Source of the DNA: Aliivibrio sifiae
Lineage (GTDB): Bacteria > Pseudomonadota > Gammaproteobacteria > Enterobacterales > Vibrionaceae
Assembly: GCF_002954705.1 (NCBI RefSeq)
Contig: NZ_MSCO01000002.1
Coordinates: 928,033-992,032 of the forward strand
Length of the DNA: 64,000 bases
Direction: 5' to 3'
Below, piece after piece: positions 1-8,533 of the stretch. The notes below the pieces were generated by a model. It was given only the letters and a program-made list of their open reading frames with translations. It was not told the DNA's origin and did no database searches. A program made the position numbers and the translations under genes. Each line of letters starts with the position of its first letter. Position 1 is the stretch's first letter.

Positions 1-695
1 TTAAATTTCTTTAACGCATCGGCATCGTACGTTTTTGCGTTTGCAACAAACACTAATTCATCGTATGACGGCACCCCATGCTCTTCTGGGAAGAAGGATT
101 TCGCTTTATAGCCTTCTAGTGCTAATTGATTGGTTTCAAAATTACGTAACCCTCCCCAAATCGCATCTACTTTTCCTGAAGCTAACGACGAAGAAAGCGC
201 CCAACCAACATTGATAATATTGACCTCTGAAAAGTCCACACCTTCTGTTTTTAGCATGGTTCCAATAGTGGCTTCTTCATTACCCGCAATCGCAATACCT
301 ATTTTCTTACCTTTTAAATCAGCTAAGGAATTAACCTTACCGTTATCCAACACCATTAAGGTATTTAAAGGGGTGGCAATCAGGGTGGCAGAACGAATTA
401 ACGGTAAGCCTACAGCAACATCGATGGTTAAGCTGGTTTGGTACGAAATCGCTAAATCAATATTATTTGCCGCCACTAATTTCGCAGGCATGCTTGGGTC
501 CGCAGGTTCTTGAATCGTAACGTTCAAGCCTTCGTCTTTGAAATAACCCTTTTGTTGTGCAATAACCACTGGCCCATGATTTGGGTTTACAAACCAATCC
601 AACATAAGTGTCATTGCTTTATCTTCCGCACTTGCCATCATGGAGTAGCTTGAAAGGATAAGAGCCGCTGCTCCTTTAATTAATACCTTTTTCAT
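1..695 (-). CDS. ABC transporter substrate-binding protein, NMT1/ThiY-like (partial, 3' end off the window)
   Basis: Reading leftwards from an ATG at 693-695, the frame stays open to the window edge, so only about 230 N-terminal residues are seen. It begins with a Sec-type signal peptide (MKKVLIKGAAALIL, then a small-residue stretch ending ASA) and continues with the NMT1/ThiY-type start of the mature protein (TLMLDWFVNPNHGPV). That family binds thiamine-pyrimidine precursors in the periplasm. It lies 28 bp downstream of the permease gene and belongs to the riboswitch-controlled operon, so it is the likely binding subunit of a ThiXYZ-type importer. The exact ligand (HMP, formylaminopyrimidine or thiamine) cannot be read from the sequence. 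Confidence 0.85.
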   Translation of the reverse strand, partial: MKKVLIKGAAALILSSYSMMASAEDKAMTLMLDWFVNPNHGPVVIAQQKGYFKDEGLNVTIQEPADPSMPAKLVAANNIDLAISYQTSLTIDVAVGLPLIRSATLIATPLNTLMVLDNGKVNSLADLKGKKIGIAIAGNEEATIGTMLKTEGVDFSEVNIINVGWALSSSLASGKVDAIWGGLRNFETNQLALEGYKAKSFFPEEHGVPSYDELVFVANAKTYDADALKKF

Positions 696-723
696 TTTTC
701 GTTGAGTCCTTTTTACTTATAAA

Positions 724-1542
724 TTATTTGTCGTGTTGCCACGGTATGAGTTTTTTTATTAATACGTCTGCAAGAAAATACAAGCTGACCGATAGCGCTG
801 CGAGAATGAATAACGCAGCAAACATTTCATCAATCATCATTCGAGCGTTCGCTTGCAGCATTAAATAACCGAGTCCTTCACTTGAACCTACCCATTCACC
901 AACAACAGCTCCAATAGGCGCTACAACGACAGCGACACGGATGCCAGATGCTAAAGCAGGTAAAGCCGCAGGTAGGCGAACATATTTAAGTAATTGCCAT
1001 TTTGAGGCACCCATGGTGTGGGCTAAATCAAGGTAACCACTTGGGGTATTTCGCAGCCCGTCATAACAGCAGGTGGTTACAGGAAAGAAAATAATCAAGG
1101 CGGCCATCACCACTTTTGACGCGATACCATAACCCAACCACAACATCAAAATAGGCGCGATAGCAAAAACAGGGATCGCTTGGCTCGCGATTAAAATGGG
1201 TAATAACCAACGTCGAAGTGGATCAAACAACAGCATTTGAAGCGCAAATAACAAACCCATAGAAAGACCCAAGCCAAGACCAAATAAAATCTCTTGAGCC
1301 GTTATCCATGAATGAGTAAGTAGTACATCGTATCGCTCTATTAATTTACTAAAGACAGCCAATGGGCTAGGTAAAATGAAACTAGGTAAAGCAAAAACCA
1401 CCACAATGAGTTGCCATAAACCGAGGATAATAACCACACTAATCAAGACTCTTATCATAGAGCTAATACTTTGTTGCAACGGTTTTACGGTAATAGTATT
1501 GGTCGTTAATGACGTTTGATTTATCAGAATAGATTTAGACAT
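724..1542 (-). CDS. ABC transporter permease of thiamine-precursor importer (ThiX-like)
   Basis: A 272-residue inner-membrane protein of the BPD_transp_1 (SsuC/TauC/ThiX) type. It has about six hydrophobic segments and the cytoplasmic EAA-type loop (GASKWQLLKYVRLPAALPAL near residues 180-200) that contacts the ATPase. Its start overlaps the end of the upstream ATPase gene by 8 bp, which indicates translational coupling. With the ATPase and the binding protein it forms a complete importer, and the position behind thiD and a TPP riboswitch makes thiamine pyrimidine uptake the likely role. The substrate is inferred from context only. Confidence 0.88.
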   Translation of the reverse strand: MSKSILINQTSLTTNTITVKPLQQSISSMIRVLISVVIILGLWQLIVVVFALPSFILPSPLAVFSKLIERYDVLLTHSWITAQEILFGLGLGLSMGLLFALQMLLFDPLRRWLLPILIASQAIPVFAIAPILMLWLGYGIASKVVMAALIIFFPVTTCCYDGLRNTPSGYLDLAHTMGASKWQLLKYVRLPAALPALASGIRVAVVVAPIGAVVGEWVGSSEGLGYLMLQANARMMIDEMFAALFILAALSVSLYFLADVLIKKLIPWQHDK

Positions 1543-2284
1543 AATCGACCTCTAACGTATCAATTATTTGTTGCTGAAGCGCAGCCAGTTCTGCATTTAT
1601 CTTGCGAGGTATCTGCGAACTTGGTACCGCTAAAGAGACCGCTGAAGCTGGTTGGCCCTGCATAATATAAACCGCGTCACTCAATCTTAATGCTTCTTGT
1701 GGATCATGAGTGATCAATAAAACAGTTTTATCTTCTAGCACTTGAGCAGCAAGATCTTGCAGTCGATAACGAGTCACCGCGTCTAACGCAGAAAAAGGTT
1801 CATCCATTAATACCATTGGCTTGTCTTGCATTAATGTTCGAGCTAACGCCACACGCTGACGCATCCCGCCCGATAATTGTGACGGCATACTTTGCTCATG
1901 ACCTTCTAAGCCAACACGTTGAAGTAACTCTATGGCACGAACTCTGTCGTTATTAAGATCAGCAGAAAACTTATGAGCAAAACAAACGTTATCAATCACA
2001 TTCAACCATGGCATTAATAAATCTTGCTGCGCCATGTAAGCAATATTACCTTCTAAGCTTTCTTTCCCTTCAATATGAACATCACCCGCCCACACTACCT
2101 TATCTGACAGTAACCCTGCCAAATAACGAAGAATCGACGTTTTACCGCAACCACTTTTACCGAGTATCGCCGTCCATTTACCTTTAGGGATCGTCATATT
2201 CAACCCAGAAATAATAGGGCTGTAGCCATCTTTATATTGCAAAGTAGCATTAGAAATAACGGCACCGATGCTGTTATTCATCAC
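1535..2284 (-). CDS. ABC transporter ATP-binding protein of thiamine-precursor importer (ThiZ-like)
   Basis: A 249-residue ABC ATPase. Visible motifs are Walker A (GKSGCGKTS, near residue 42), Q-loop (MAQQDLLMPW), signature (LSGGMRQRVALAR), Walker B (MVLMDEPFSALD) and the switch histidine (LLITHD). The sequence type matches the nitrate/taurine/thiamine-pyrimidine importer ATPases. It starts directly after the thiD stop with no gap and overlaps the permease gene, so the four genes are read as one mRNA. It powers import by the neighbouring permease. Confidence 0.9.
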   Translation of the reverse strand: MMNNSIGAVISNATLQYKDGYSPIISGLNMTIPKGKWTAILGKSGCGKTSILRYLAGLLSDKVVWAGDVHIEGKESLEGNIAYMAQQDLLMPWLNVIDNVCFAHKFSADLNNDRVRAIELLQRVGLEGHEQSMPSQLSGGMRQRVALARTLMQDKPMVLMDEPFSALDAVTRYRLQDLAAQVLEDKTVLLITHDPQEALRLSDAVYIMQGQPASAVSLAVPSSQIPRKINAELAALQQQIIDTLEVDYV

Positions 2285-3139
2285 TTACCCTTTCGTATTT
2301 AACGCAAAGAAGTGATTCACAGGGCCATGCCCCTGACCAATATTTAATTCATCAGCGTGGATAATCGCCTGAGTAATGTAATGCTTACCTAGTGTCACAG
2401 CAGCTTGTAATTCATGAGCTTGAGCTAAATACGAAGCAATAGCAGAAGATAAAGTACAGCCTGTTCCGTGAGTATTACGGGTTTCGATACGTGCCATTGA
2501 TAAACGCTCAACTGCATCAGCACAAATAAATAAATCTGTGCTGTTAGAGTCGTCTTCTAAGTGTCCACCTTTTAACAGTACTGATTTAGCACCTAATAGG
2601 CGAAGTTCATTGATCATAGCGACCATTTCATCTTCATTTTGAGGAACTTTGCTACCAATTAATGCAGCGGCTTCTGGAAGGTTTGGCGTGATCACATCAG
2701 CAAGAGGAAGGAGCTCAGATTTAAGGCTTTCAATAGCAGAAGATTGCAGAAGAAGGTCACCGCTGGTTGCCACCATGACAGGATCAACGACCAGATATTG
2801 GGGTTTGTATTGTTTGATTTTTTTTGCGACAGAATGAATGACATCAGAATCACTGAGCATTCCTATCTTAACGGCAATAACATTTAAATCAGAAAAGACG
2901 GCATCAAGCTGCTGCTCAACAAATTCACCACTGATTGGATAAATAGCCGTAACACCTTGGGTATTTTGAGCCGTTAATGCGGTAAGAACAGAACAAGCAT
3001 AACCACCAGTTGCAGAGATGGCCTTAATATCAGCTTGGATCCCAGCACCACCACCACTGTCAGATCCAGCAATGGTTAATACAATCGGTGTGGTAGAAGA
3101 TAATGTAGATAAAAGTTCGGTGTTGTTTAATGAAGGCAT
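2285..3139 (-). CDS. thiD: Hydroxymethylpyrimidine/phosphomethylpyrimidine kinase ThiD
   Basis: A 284-residue ribokinase-fold kinase that phosphorylates HMP and then HMP-P to HMP-PP for thiamine synthesis in the cytoplasm. The substrate-binding start is present (LTIAGSDSGGGAGIQADIKA near residues 21-40), as are the conserved DPVMVATSG segment and the anion-hole/catalytic HGTGCTLSSAIAS motif near residue 225. It is the first gene after the TPP riboswitch. Being in one operon with a predicted pyrimidine importer, it would trap imported HMP by phosphorylation. Length is normal for the family, slightly extended at the N-terminus. Confidence 0.95.
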   Translation of the reverse strand: MPSLNNTELLSTLSSTTPIVLTIAGSDSGGGAGIQADIKAISATGGYACSVLTALTAQNTQGVTAIYPISGEFVEQQLDAVFSDLNVIAVKIGMLSDSDVIHSVAKKIKQYKPQYLVVDPVMVATSGDLLLQSSAIESLKSELLPLADVITPNLPEAAALIGSKVPQNEDEMVAMINELRLLGAKSVLLKGGHLEDDSNSTDLFICADAVERLSMARIETRNTHGTGCTLSSAIASYLAQAHELQAAVTLGKHYITQAIIHADELNIGQGHGPVNHFFALNTKG

Positions 3140-3249
3140 ACTTATTTTCCCTAACTAACGGTCGGGAAAAACAGTCGAGTGAGAATAAAATACGTATAAA
3201 CGCGAGACCTCACCAAAAGAAACGGATCGAAAAGATCGTATCAAAAGGA

Positions 3250-3336
3250 CCATTAGTTCCCTACGTCAGTACTAACTGAATCAGGTTCAACGGGTTCGCT
3301 ATTGCGATCTCAGCCTAATGGCTCCCCGACTAATGG
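3250..3336 (-). promoter_or_regulatory. TPP riboswitch (THI element)
   Basis: On the minus strand the conserved THI-box blocks appear in order: CGGGGAGCC, GGCTGAGA, ACCCGTTGAACCTGAT, then CAGTTAGTACTG and GTAGGGAA. The outer P1 helix pairs CCATTAGT (3329-3336) with ACTAATGG (3250-3257). It lies about 110 bp upstream of thiD. TPP binding is known to turn such operons off. The expression platform is not obvious, because there is no hairpin with a clean U tract, so control at translation or by Rho is possible. Confidence 0.95.
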
Positions 3337-3401
3337 CGACATACTATCATTAATCGATTTGTAAATAGTATGCTTTTTTATGAGAATGCTAACTGTGTTA
3401 G

Positions 3402-4439
3402 TTAATTCTTATTTTGAGAGCTCAATTTGGATGCTAATTGAGCAACGATGGTTTTACGCATATCAGAAAGTTTAGGCGCTTCGCCAATTTGCCATGGTAA
3501 TGGGCGCATTAAGTTCATGGTTCTTAGTCCAAAACGTGCCGTTAATAAACCAATACCTAAGCCTTGTGCTGCTCTGCTTGATAGTTTTCCGGCAAGCCCA
3601 GTAGATAACATATCCACACCAACATCCGTTGCCATTTCTGTTGCCCCTGCAAACGCCATGTTTTGTAATACCATTTTAAACAAACGCAAACGTCCCCAGT
3701 AGCCAAGCTCAACTCCATATACTTGGGAAACTTGCTCAATTAATCGAATGTTACGCCATGCAACCAGTAACATATCAACGACGGCTAATGGACTTATTGC
3801 CACCATTAATGCCGATTCACTGGCGTGTTTACTGATTAATGCTTTTGCACGCTTATCTTGCTCTGCCACCACCATGCTGTCATACATTTCAAACACTTCA
3901 GCGTTATTATGATGTGATTCAATGCTGTTTTTCCAACGCGTATATTCAACGGTATGAGTGGTCGATCCTTTTTTTGCTAAGTCTTCACAAAACGGTTTGG
4001 CCTGTCCAATACCATTCCCTTCAATTAACTCAGTTACTTGATGTTGAATTTCTGCTCGGTTTTTAAGCTTACGCAATGTCCATAATTCACGACCAATTGC
4101 GCTAACCCCCATGATTGCTGCAAGGCTAATTAACCCAGCCCAACCCAGTGATAAGAAGTCAGCCGATTGAATGGCAGTTACCACATGATCAACACTTTGC
4201 CACACCGTTAAACCAAGGAAACCACCAACTAACGTTTTAACACTCCAATGAGTTTTCTTTTTGATTAACGGGGTTTCAATATCCACACCATCCAATTCCT
4301 CTTCTTCGATAGCTTGAGGAACAAATTTAACACTCTCTTCAAATAGCTTTTGAGTTTGAAGGTTATCAACGATTTCGGTATCTTGCTCTAGATCTTGAGG
4401 AGATGCTTGAAAGATACGCTGCTTTTTTAACTCACTCAT
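3402..4439 (-). CDS. ycjF: YcjF family inner-membrane protein (DUF697/TIGR01620)
   Basis: A 345-residue protein with two membrane segments near residues 67-115 (TLVGGFLGLTVWQSV and LSLGWAGLISLAAIMG). A C-terminal DUF697-type hydrophobic region follows (ALMVAISPLAVVDMLLVAWR ... GLGIGLLTARFG). It overlaps the end of ycjX by 4 bp. In enterobacteria ycjXF follows the psp genes and belongs to the PspF regulon, and the same order is kept here. The biochemical function is unknown; a role in the envelope stress response is inferred from context. Confidence 0.9.
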   Translation of the reverse strand: MSELKKQRIFQASPQDLEQDTEIVDNLQTQKLFEESVKFVPQAIEEEELDGVDIETPLIKKKTHWSVKTLVGGFLGLTVWQSVDHVVTAIQSADFLSLGWAGLISLAAIMGVSAIGRELWTLRKLKNRAEIQHQVTELIEGNGIGQAKPFCEDLAKKGSTTHTVEYTRWKNSIESHHNNAEVFEMYDSMVVAEQDKRAKALISKHASESALMVAISPLAVVDMLLVAWRNIRLIEQVSQVYGVELGYWGRLRLFKMVLQNMAFAGATEMATDVGVDMLSTGLAGKLSSRAAQGLGIGLLTARFGLRTMNLMRPLPWQIGEAPKLSDMRKTIVAQLASKLSSQNKN

Positions 4440-5833
4440 ACTAACTTATCTCCTAATAAGAACTGCATCGCCTTATCCATTCGGATGTGTTGCAGTGGCT
4501 TATCACTTTCATTCTTTAAAGGCTGAAAACTCATAAAATTAAAAGGCTTTGTTTCCCAGTAGGCTTTGCTTGGAATCCGTTTTGGCACTTCACCCGGGAA
4601 CATCATTAATGGCTGTTGCTCAGAACTCATTCCCGAAATAGCGGCAAACAACTCACCACCCTCATCGATCATTCCCGCAGTGGTTGCTTGAATCGACGCA
4701 ATACTCATGCATTCCATTTTGATGCCTTCATACGCCGTTTCTTGCCATGTTTGGTGGATCATCTGCTGCAACAAAGACACCATATTTGGGTGTTGCTCAG
4801 GTGTCACATGATCGGCTTTGGTTGCGGCAAACAATACCTTATCAATTTTTGGTGAAAACAGACGCTTAAGCATTGAACTTTTGCCATATTGAAAGCTATG
4901 CATCAGTTGATCAACCGCTTGGCGCATATCATTAAACGACTGCTCACCGGCATTTAATGGCTGTAAACAATCAACTAAGACAATTTGGCGGTCAAAATGT
5001 CTAAAATGCTCGTTATAAAACTTTTTCACCACATGTTGTTGATAATGTTTATAGCGTTTTTTTAACACTGCAATATTCGAATCTTTACTTGCCTTTGATA
5101 ATTCATCTTCGGTGTATTTATGTAAGAACATAAATGGAAAAAACTGTAATACAGGCGCGCCAGCCAACTCTCCTGGTAATACAAATCGACCCGGCTGTAC
5201 CCAATGTAATCCTTGAGAATCTTTACAATCATGCAGATACTGAGTAAACAGATCCGCAATATGAGCCAGTTGCTTTTCATCAACTAGCGCCAAAGGGTCG
5301 AGCTTTTTCGCTTCTTGTAGCCACGCTTCAGACAATACCTTTCTATGGCCTGTAAGATTCGACTGCTGCTGTTTAGACCACGCTAAATAATCCATATCCA
5401 AAAGCGGTAAATCTAATAACCATTCTCCCGGATAATCAACAATATCAACATGCAAGGTTGCGTTGTCTTGTAAATGTTTTAGCAACCCTGATTTAGGTTT
5501 GAATTTTATGGCTAAACGCAATTCACTCACATCTCGAGTTGGCTCTGGCCATGCTGGAGGCTCAGCAAGTAATGAATCCATCCCTTCGTCATAAGTAAAG
5601 CTAGGAATAGAAAGATTTGATTGAGGAATACGTTTGGCCCCAATAATTCGACCTTCACGAGCAACAGATAACAAAGGCAACTTATCACTTGAAGCGGCAT
5701 GTAAGCACTGATTAACCAAAGAGGTAATAAACGCCGTCTTACCTGCACGCGATAGCCCTGTAACCGCTAACTTGACGTGACGATCCATGCTGCGACTGAC
5801 TAATTTATTCATTTCTTTGGTTAATCTACTCAT
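4436..5833 (-). CDS. ycjX: YcjX family P-loop protein (DUF463)
   Basis: A 465-residue predicted nucleotide-binding protein. The P-loop reads GLSRAGKTAF near residues 26-35, and DYPGEWLLDLPLL near residue 132 resembles a switch/Walker B region. The family (DUF463) includes an stress-induced GTPase-like protein. It is 105 bp downstream of pspC and 4-bp-overlapped with ycjF, so it is likely read from the psp promoter as well as any local one. No membrane segment is visible; its partner YcjF is membrane-bound. Confidence 0.9.
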   Translation of the reverse strand: MSRLTKEMNKLVSRSMDRHVKLAVTGLSRAGKTAFITSLVNQCLHAASSDKLPLLSVAREGRIIGAKRIPQSNLSIPSFTYDEGMDSLLAEPPAWPEPTRDVSELRLAIKFKPKSGLLKHLQDNATLHVDIVDYPGEWLLDLPLLDMDYLAWSKQQQSNLTGHRKVLSEAWLQEAKKLDPLALVDEKQLAHIADLFTQYLHDCKDSQGLHWVQPGRFVLPGELAGAPVLQFFPFMFLHKYTEDELSKASKDSNIAVLKKRYKHYQQHVVKKFYNEHFRHFDRQIVLVDCLQPLNAGEQSFNDMRQAVDQLMHSFQYGKSSMLKRLFSPKIDKVLFAATKADHVTPEQHPNMVSLLQQMIHQTWQETAYEGIKMECMSIASIQATTAGMIDEGGELFAAISGMSSEQQPLMMFPGEVPKRIPSKAYWETKPFNFMSFQPLKNESDKPLQHIRMDKAMQFLLGDKLV

Positions 5834-5938
5834 TTTCTTCTCGCTTTGTGTTTTTCAAATGACTACAAACAACAAATGGAGTGTACAGAACTGAATCTGA
5901 ACACCCCATGAACAAAGTCTTAATTGATGACTATTTAG

Positions 5939-6340
5939 TTAAAGATTACGAAATTCGCGGCGAACTTTATATTCAGAAGACGTTACATACCCTTCCATTC
6001 GACGAATTTTCTCTTCCATTCTCGCCATGTCTTTATCGACTCGTTTAATCACTTCTGATGGTGATTGCCCCGCTTGCCACGGCTTACTTTTTACCGTGTG
6101 TTCACGCTTCTCTTCTGTTCGGTAATACATTTCAACGGGTGCTTTATCTAAAAACAACATAGCAGCAAAGTACGCCAACATGACAAGAAAGCCTGCACTA
6201 AATAAAGCAGCCGATACCACTAAGATACGCACTATCCAAGGTTCAATACCAAAGTACTGAGCAATGCCAGCACAGACGCCACCAATTTTTCCGTTTCGAG
6301 TATCTCTATACAGTTCTTTTGACATTAGCGCTCCCTCCAA
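5939..6340 (-). CDS. pspC: Phage shock protein C (PspC), inner-membrane regulator
   Basis: A 133-residue protein with the PspC domain at the N-terminus (ELYRDTRNGKIGGVCAGIAQYFG), one long membrane segment (ILVVSAALFSAGFLVMLAYF) and a charged C-terminal region ending near DKDMARMEEKIRRMEGY. PspC with PspB senses envelope damage and recruits PspA away from PspF. The N-terminal MEGAL codons overlap pspB by 16 bp; MSKELYRD, five codons in, is an equally plausible start. No pspD, pspE or pspG follows it. Confidence 0.93.
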   Translation of the reverse strand: MEGALMSKELYRDTRNGKIGGVCAGIAQYFGIEPWIVRILVVSAALFSAGFLVMLAYFAAMLFLDKAPVEMYYRTEEKREHTVKSKPWQAGQSPSEVIKRVDKDMARMEEKIRRMEGYVTSSEYKVRREFRNL

Positions 6341-6549
6341 CTCGGGGATTCTGCATCTAAAATTTTCTCTAATGTTTCAACACGACGCTGCATTTTATCC
6401 GCACGTTCCGTCATTGTTTTAAGTAACTGTGTGTCTTCATGCGATAAACCTTGTGCTGTTTTACCTTTGCTTCGGTAATGCAAAAACAACCATAACGGTG
6501 CAACAAAAATAAAAAATATAACCAATGGGAAAGCAAAAAAGCCGCTCAT
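6325..6549 (-). CDS. pspB: Phage shock protein B (PspB)
   Basis: A 74-residue single-pass membrane protein. The N-terminal helix (FPLVIFFIFVAPLWLFLHY) is followed by a cytoplasmic coiled segment (LLKTMTERADKMQRRVETLEKI), as in PspB of enterobacteria (about 74 residues). It works with PspC as the membrane sensor of the Psp response. It sits 33 bp after pspA and overlaps pspC. Confidence 0.93.
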   Translation of the reverse strand: MSGFFAFPLVIFFIFVAPLWLFLHYRSKGKTAQGLSHEDTQLLKTMTERADKMQRRVETLEKILDAESPSWRER

Positions 6550-6582
6550 TGTTTTCTCCTTAGTAATTTATGTTCAGTCAGA

Positions 6583-7248
6583 TTATGCGTCTTTTTTCAT
6601 TTGTTCTTTTAGGCGCTCTAATTCTTTTTCAATTTCATCTTGCGCTTGCAGCTCTGCGAATTCTTGTTCTAGTGAGTTCGCTTTACCCATTGAATAAGTG
6701 TCTGCCTTTGCATCCAATTCGTCAATACGACGCTCATATTGTTCAAACTTTGCCATTGCACGTTCTGTTTTACCAGAATGCGTATGCGCTTTAATGTCGT
6801 TACGGTGCTGCGCTGTTTGTTGACGGATCACTAATGCTTGTTGGCGAGCACGTGTTTCTGTCAGTTTAGTCTCTAGCTCGGTTAATTCTGTGGTCAACTT
6901 CTCAATGCTTTCTTCTACAAGAATAAATTCTGTTTTTAAGCTTGATAGCACATCTTGAACTTTCTGTTTTTCTATCAGAGCTGAGCGCGCTAAATCTTCG
7001 CGTTGTTTAATCAAAGCTAAACTTGCTTTTTCTTGCCAATCGGTGACTTGTGCTTCAATTGAACCAATTTTACGTGTTAGCTCTTTTTTATCTGCAATTG
7101 CTTTTGCTGATGCAGTACGAACTTCTACTAATGTGTCTTCCATTTCTTGAATGATCAAACGGATCATCTTTTCTGGATTTTCAGCCTTATCCAATAATGA
7201 AGTAACGTTAGCATTAACTATGTCTGCAAAGCGTGAAAAAATACCCAT
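6583..7248 (-). CDS. pspA: Phage shock protein A (PspA/IM30)
   Basis: A 221-residue PspA/Vipp1-family protein that is coiled coil over nearly its whole length, with the amphipathic N-terminus MGIFSRFADIVNANV that binds stressed membrane. In the unstressed cell PspA inhibits PspF; on damage it forms oligomers that stabilise the inner membrane. It is the first gene of pspABC and is divergent from pspF, with a sigma-54-type promoter between them. Confidence 0.96.
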   Translation of the reverse strand: MGIFSRFADIVNANVTSLLDKAENPEKMIRLIIQEMEDTLVEVRTASAKAIADKKELTRKIGSIEAQVTDWQEKASLALIKQREDLARSALIEKQKVQDVLSSLKTEFILVEESIEKLTTELTELETKLTETRARQQALVIRQQTAQHRNDIKAHTHSGKTERAMAKFEQYERRIDELDAKADTYSMGKANSLEQEFAELQAQDEIEKELERLKEQMKKDA

Positions 7249-7301
7249 AATTTATTCCTCTTTTAATCCAAATTCATTTGTTCTAAACCTATTATGACTA
7301 T

Positions 7302-7317
7302 TACATAATGCATGCCA
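7302..7317 (-). promoter_or_regulatory. Probable sigma-54 promoter of pspABC
   Basis: On the minus strand the site reads TGGCATGCATTATGTA, about 53 bp upstream of the pspA start. The -24 element TGGCA is intact. The -12 element is ATGTA rather than TTGCA but has the right spacing. PspF, encoded divergently, is a sigma-54 activator and would bind further upstream, around 7325-7380. Assignment rests on context plus partial consensus. Confidence 0.6.
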
Positions 7318-7432
7318 AGTTTTCACACATTACAAATCAATAAGTTACAGAAAATCGACGGCATAACACTTTTAAGCTATGATTAAAATAACCATAATTT
7401 AGTCATTTTGACCACAGCTCAAACGGTGAGGT

Positions 7433-8449
7433 ATGAGAAAAGACAGTTTAATTGGTGAGTCTGACGCGTTTTTATCTGCATTAGATCATGCCTCTCAATT
7501 AGCCACAATTGATAGACCGATTCTTATTCTTGGCGAACGAGGAACAGGGAAAGAGTTAATCGCTCAACGCCTTCACTTTCTGTCAAAGCGCTGGGATGAA
7601 CCTTTAGTCAGTTTAAACTGTGCAGCGCTAAGTTCAGGCACTTTAGATTCAGAGTTGTTCGGTCATGATGCTGGCTCTTTTACTGGAGCAAAACAGCGTC
7701 ATCAAGGTCGATTTGAACGAGCTGATGGCGGTTCTCTATTTTTAGATGAGTTAACTACTGCCCCATTAACTGTGCAAGAAAAACTGCTTCGTGTGATTGA
7801 GTATGGTGAATATGAACGCGTGGGTGGGTCTCAAACTCTCAAGGCAGACGTGCGCTTGATTTGTGCAACCAACCAAAATCCGCAAGAGATGGTGACAGAA
7901 AAGAAATTCAGAGCCGATTTATTAGATAGACTCTCTTTTGATGTAATTCATTTACCCCCTCTACGATACCGCGAGCAAGATGTTCTCCTTCTTGCTGAGC
8001 ATTTTGCCATCAAGATGTGCCAAGAAATGAATTTAGCGTATTTTGCTGGTTTTTCACGCTACGCTCAGCATCAAATTTTAGATTATGATTGGCCGGGTAA
8101 TGTCCGAGAACTAAGAAACTGTATTGAACGGGCGGTCTTTAAACATAATCATGAAGAAGCACAAATTGAATCTATCCAACTTAATCCTTTTATCTCTCCT
8201 TGGGAAAGCGAACAAGTGAAAACGCCAGCTTCAGCTATAATCAACACTCAAGAAGAACAAACTCATACTGCTTTATTACCTTTGAATTTAAAACAGTTTC
8301 AAAGTGAGCAAGAAAGATACCTGTTAGAACAGGCACTACTTAAAACACAACACCATCAACGCAAAGCTGCTGAAGAATTAGGCATTACTTATCACCAATT
8401 TCGAGGATTATTAAAAAAGCATCAAATCTTAGACACAAACAGAGGATAA
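7433..8449 (+). CDS. pspF: PspF, sigma-54-dependent activator of the psp operon
   Basis: A 338-residue bacterial enhancer-binding protein with no N-terminal receiver domain, as is usual for PspF. Walker A is GERGTGKELIA (near residue 34), Walker B is GGSLFLDEL, the arginine-finger region is FRADLLDRL, and a Fis-type DNA-binding helix-turn-helix closes the protein (RKAAEELGITYHQFRGLLKK). The sigma-54-contacting loop reads GSFTGA where E. coli PspF has GAFTGA. It is divergent from pspA, which represses it by direct binding. Confidence 0.95.
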   Translation: MRKDSLIGESDAFLSALDHASQLATIDRPILILGERGTGKELIAQRLHFLSKRWDEPLVSLNCAALSSGTLDSELFGHDAGSFTGAKQRHQGRFERADGGSLFLDELTTAPLTVQEKLLRVIEYGEYERVGGSQTLKADVRLICATNQNPQEMVTEKKFRADLLDRLSFDVIHLPPLRYREQDVLLLAEHFAIKMCQEMNLAYFAGFSRYAQHQILDYDWPGNVRELRNCIERAVFKHNHEEAQIESIQLNPFISPWESEQVKTPASAIINTQEEQTHTALLPLNLKQFQSEQERYLLEQALLKTQHHQRKAAEELGITYHQFRGLLKKHQILDTNRG

Positions 8450-8533
8450 TCTTAGATATTTAAGTGCAGAACCAGTCACTTGGGTATAAAATGACAGGTT
8501 CATTAATTAAAATTGATAAAAGCTGCGGTCATT

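Noticed and set aside
130-513. 127-residue plus-strand frame
   Set aside because: It is the shadow of the binding-protein gene on the minus strand, which has a signal peptide and family motifs.
8513-8533. TTG start for sapA
   Set aside because: The ATG at 8534 gives a clean lipoprotein signal peptide; the TTG adds seven residues without a ribosome-binding site.
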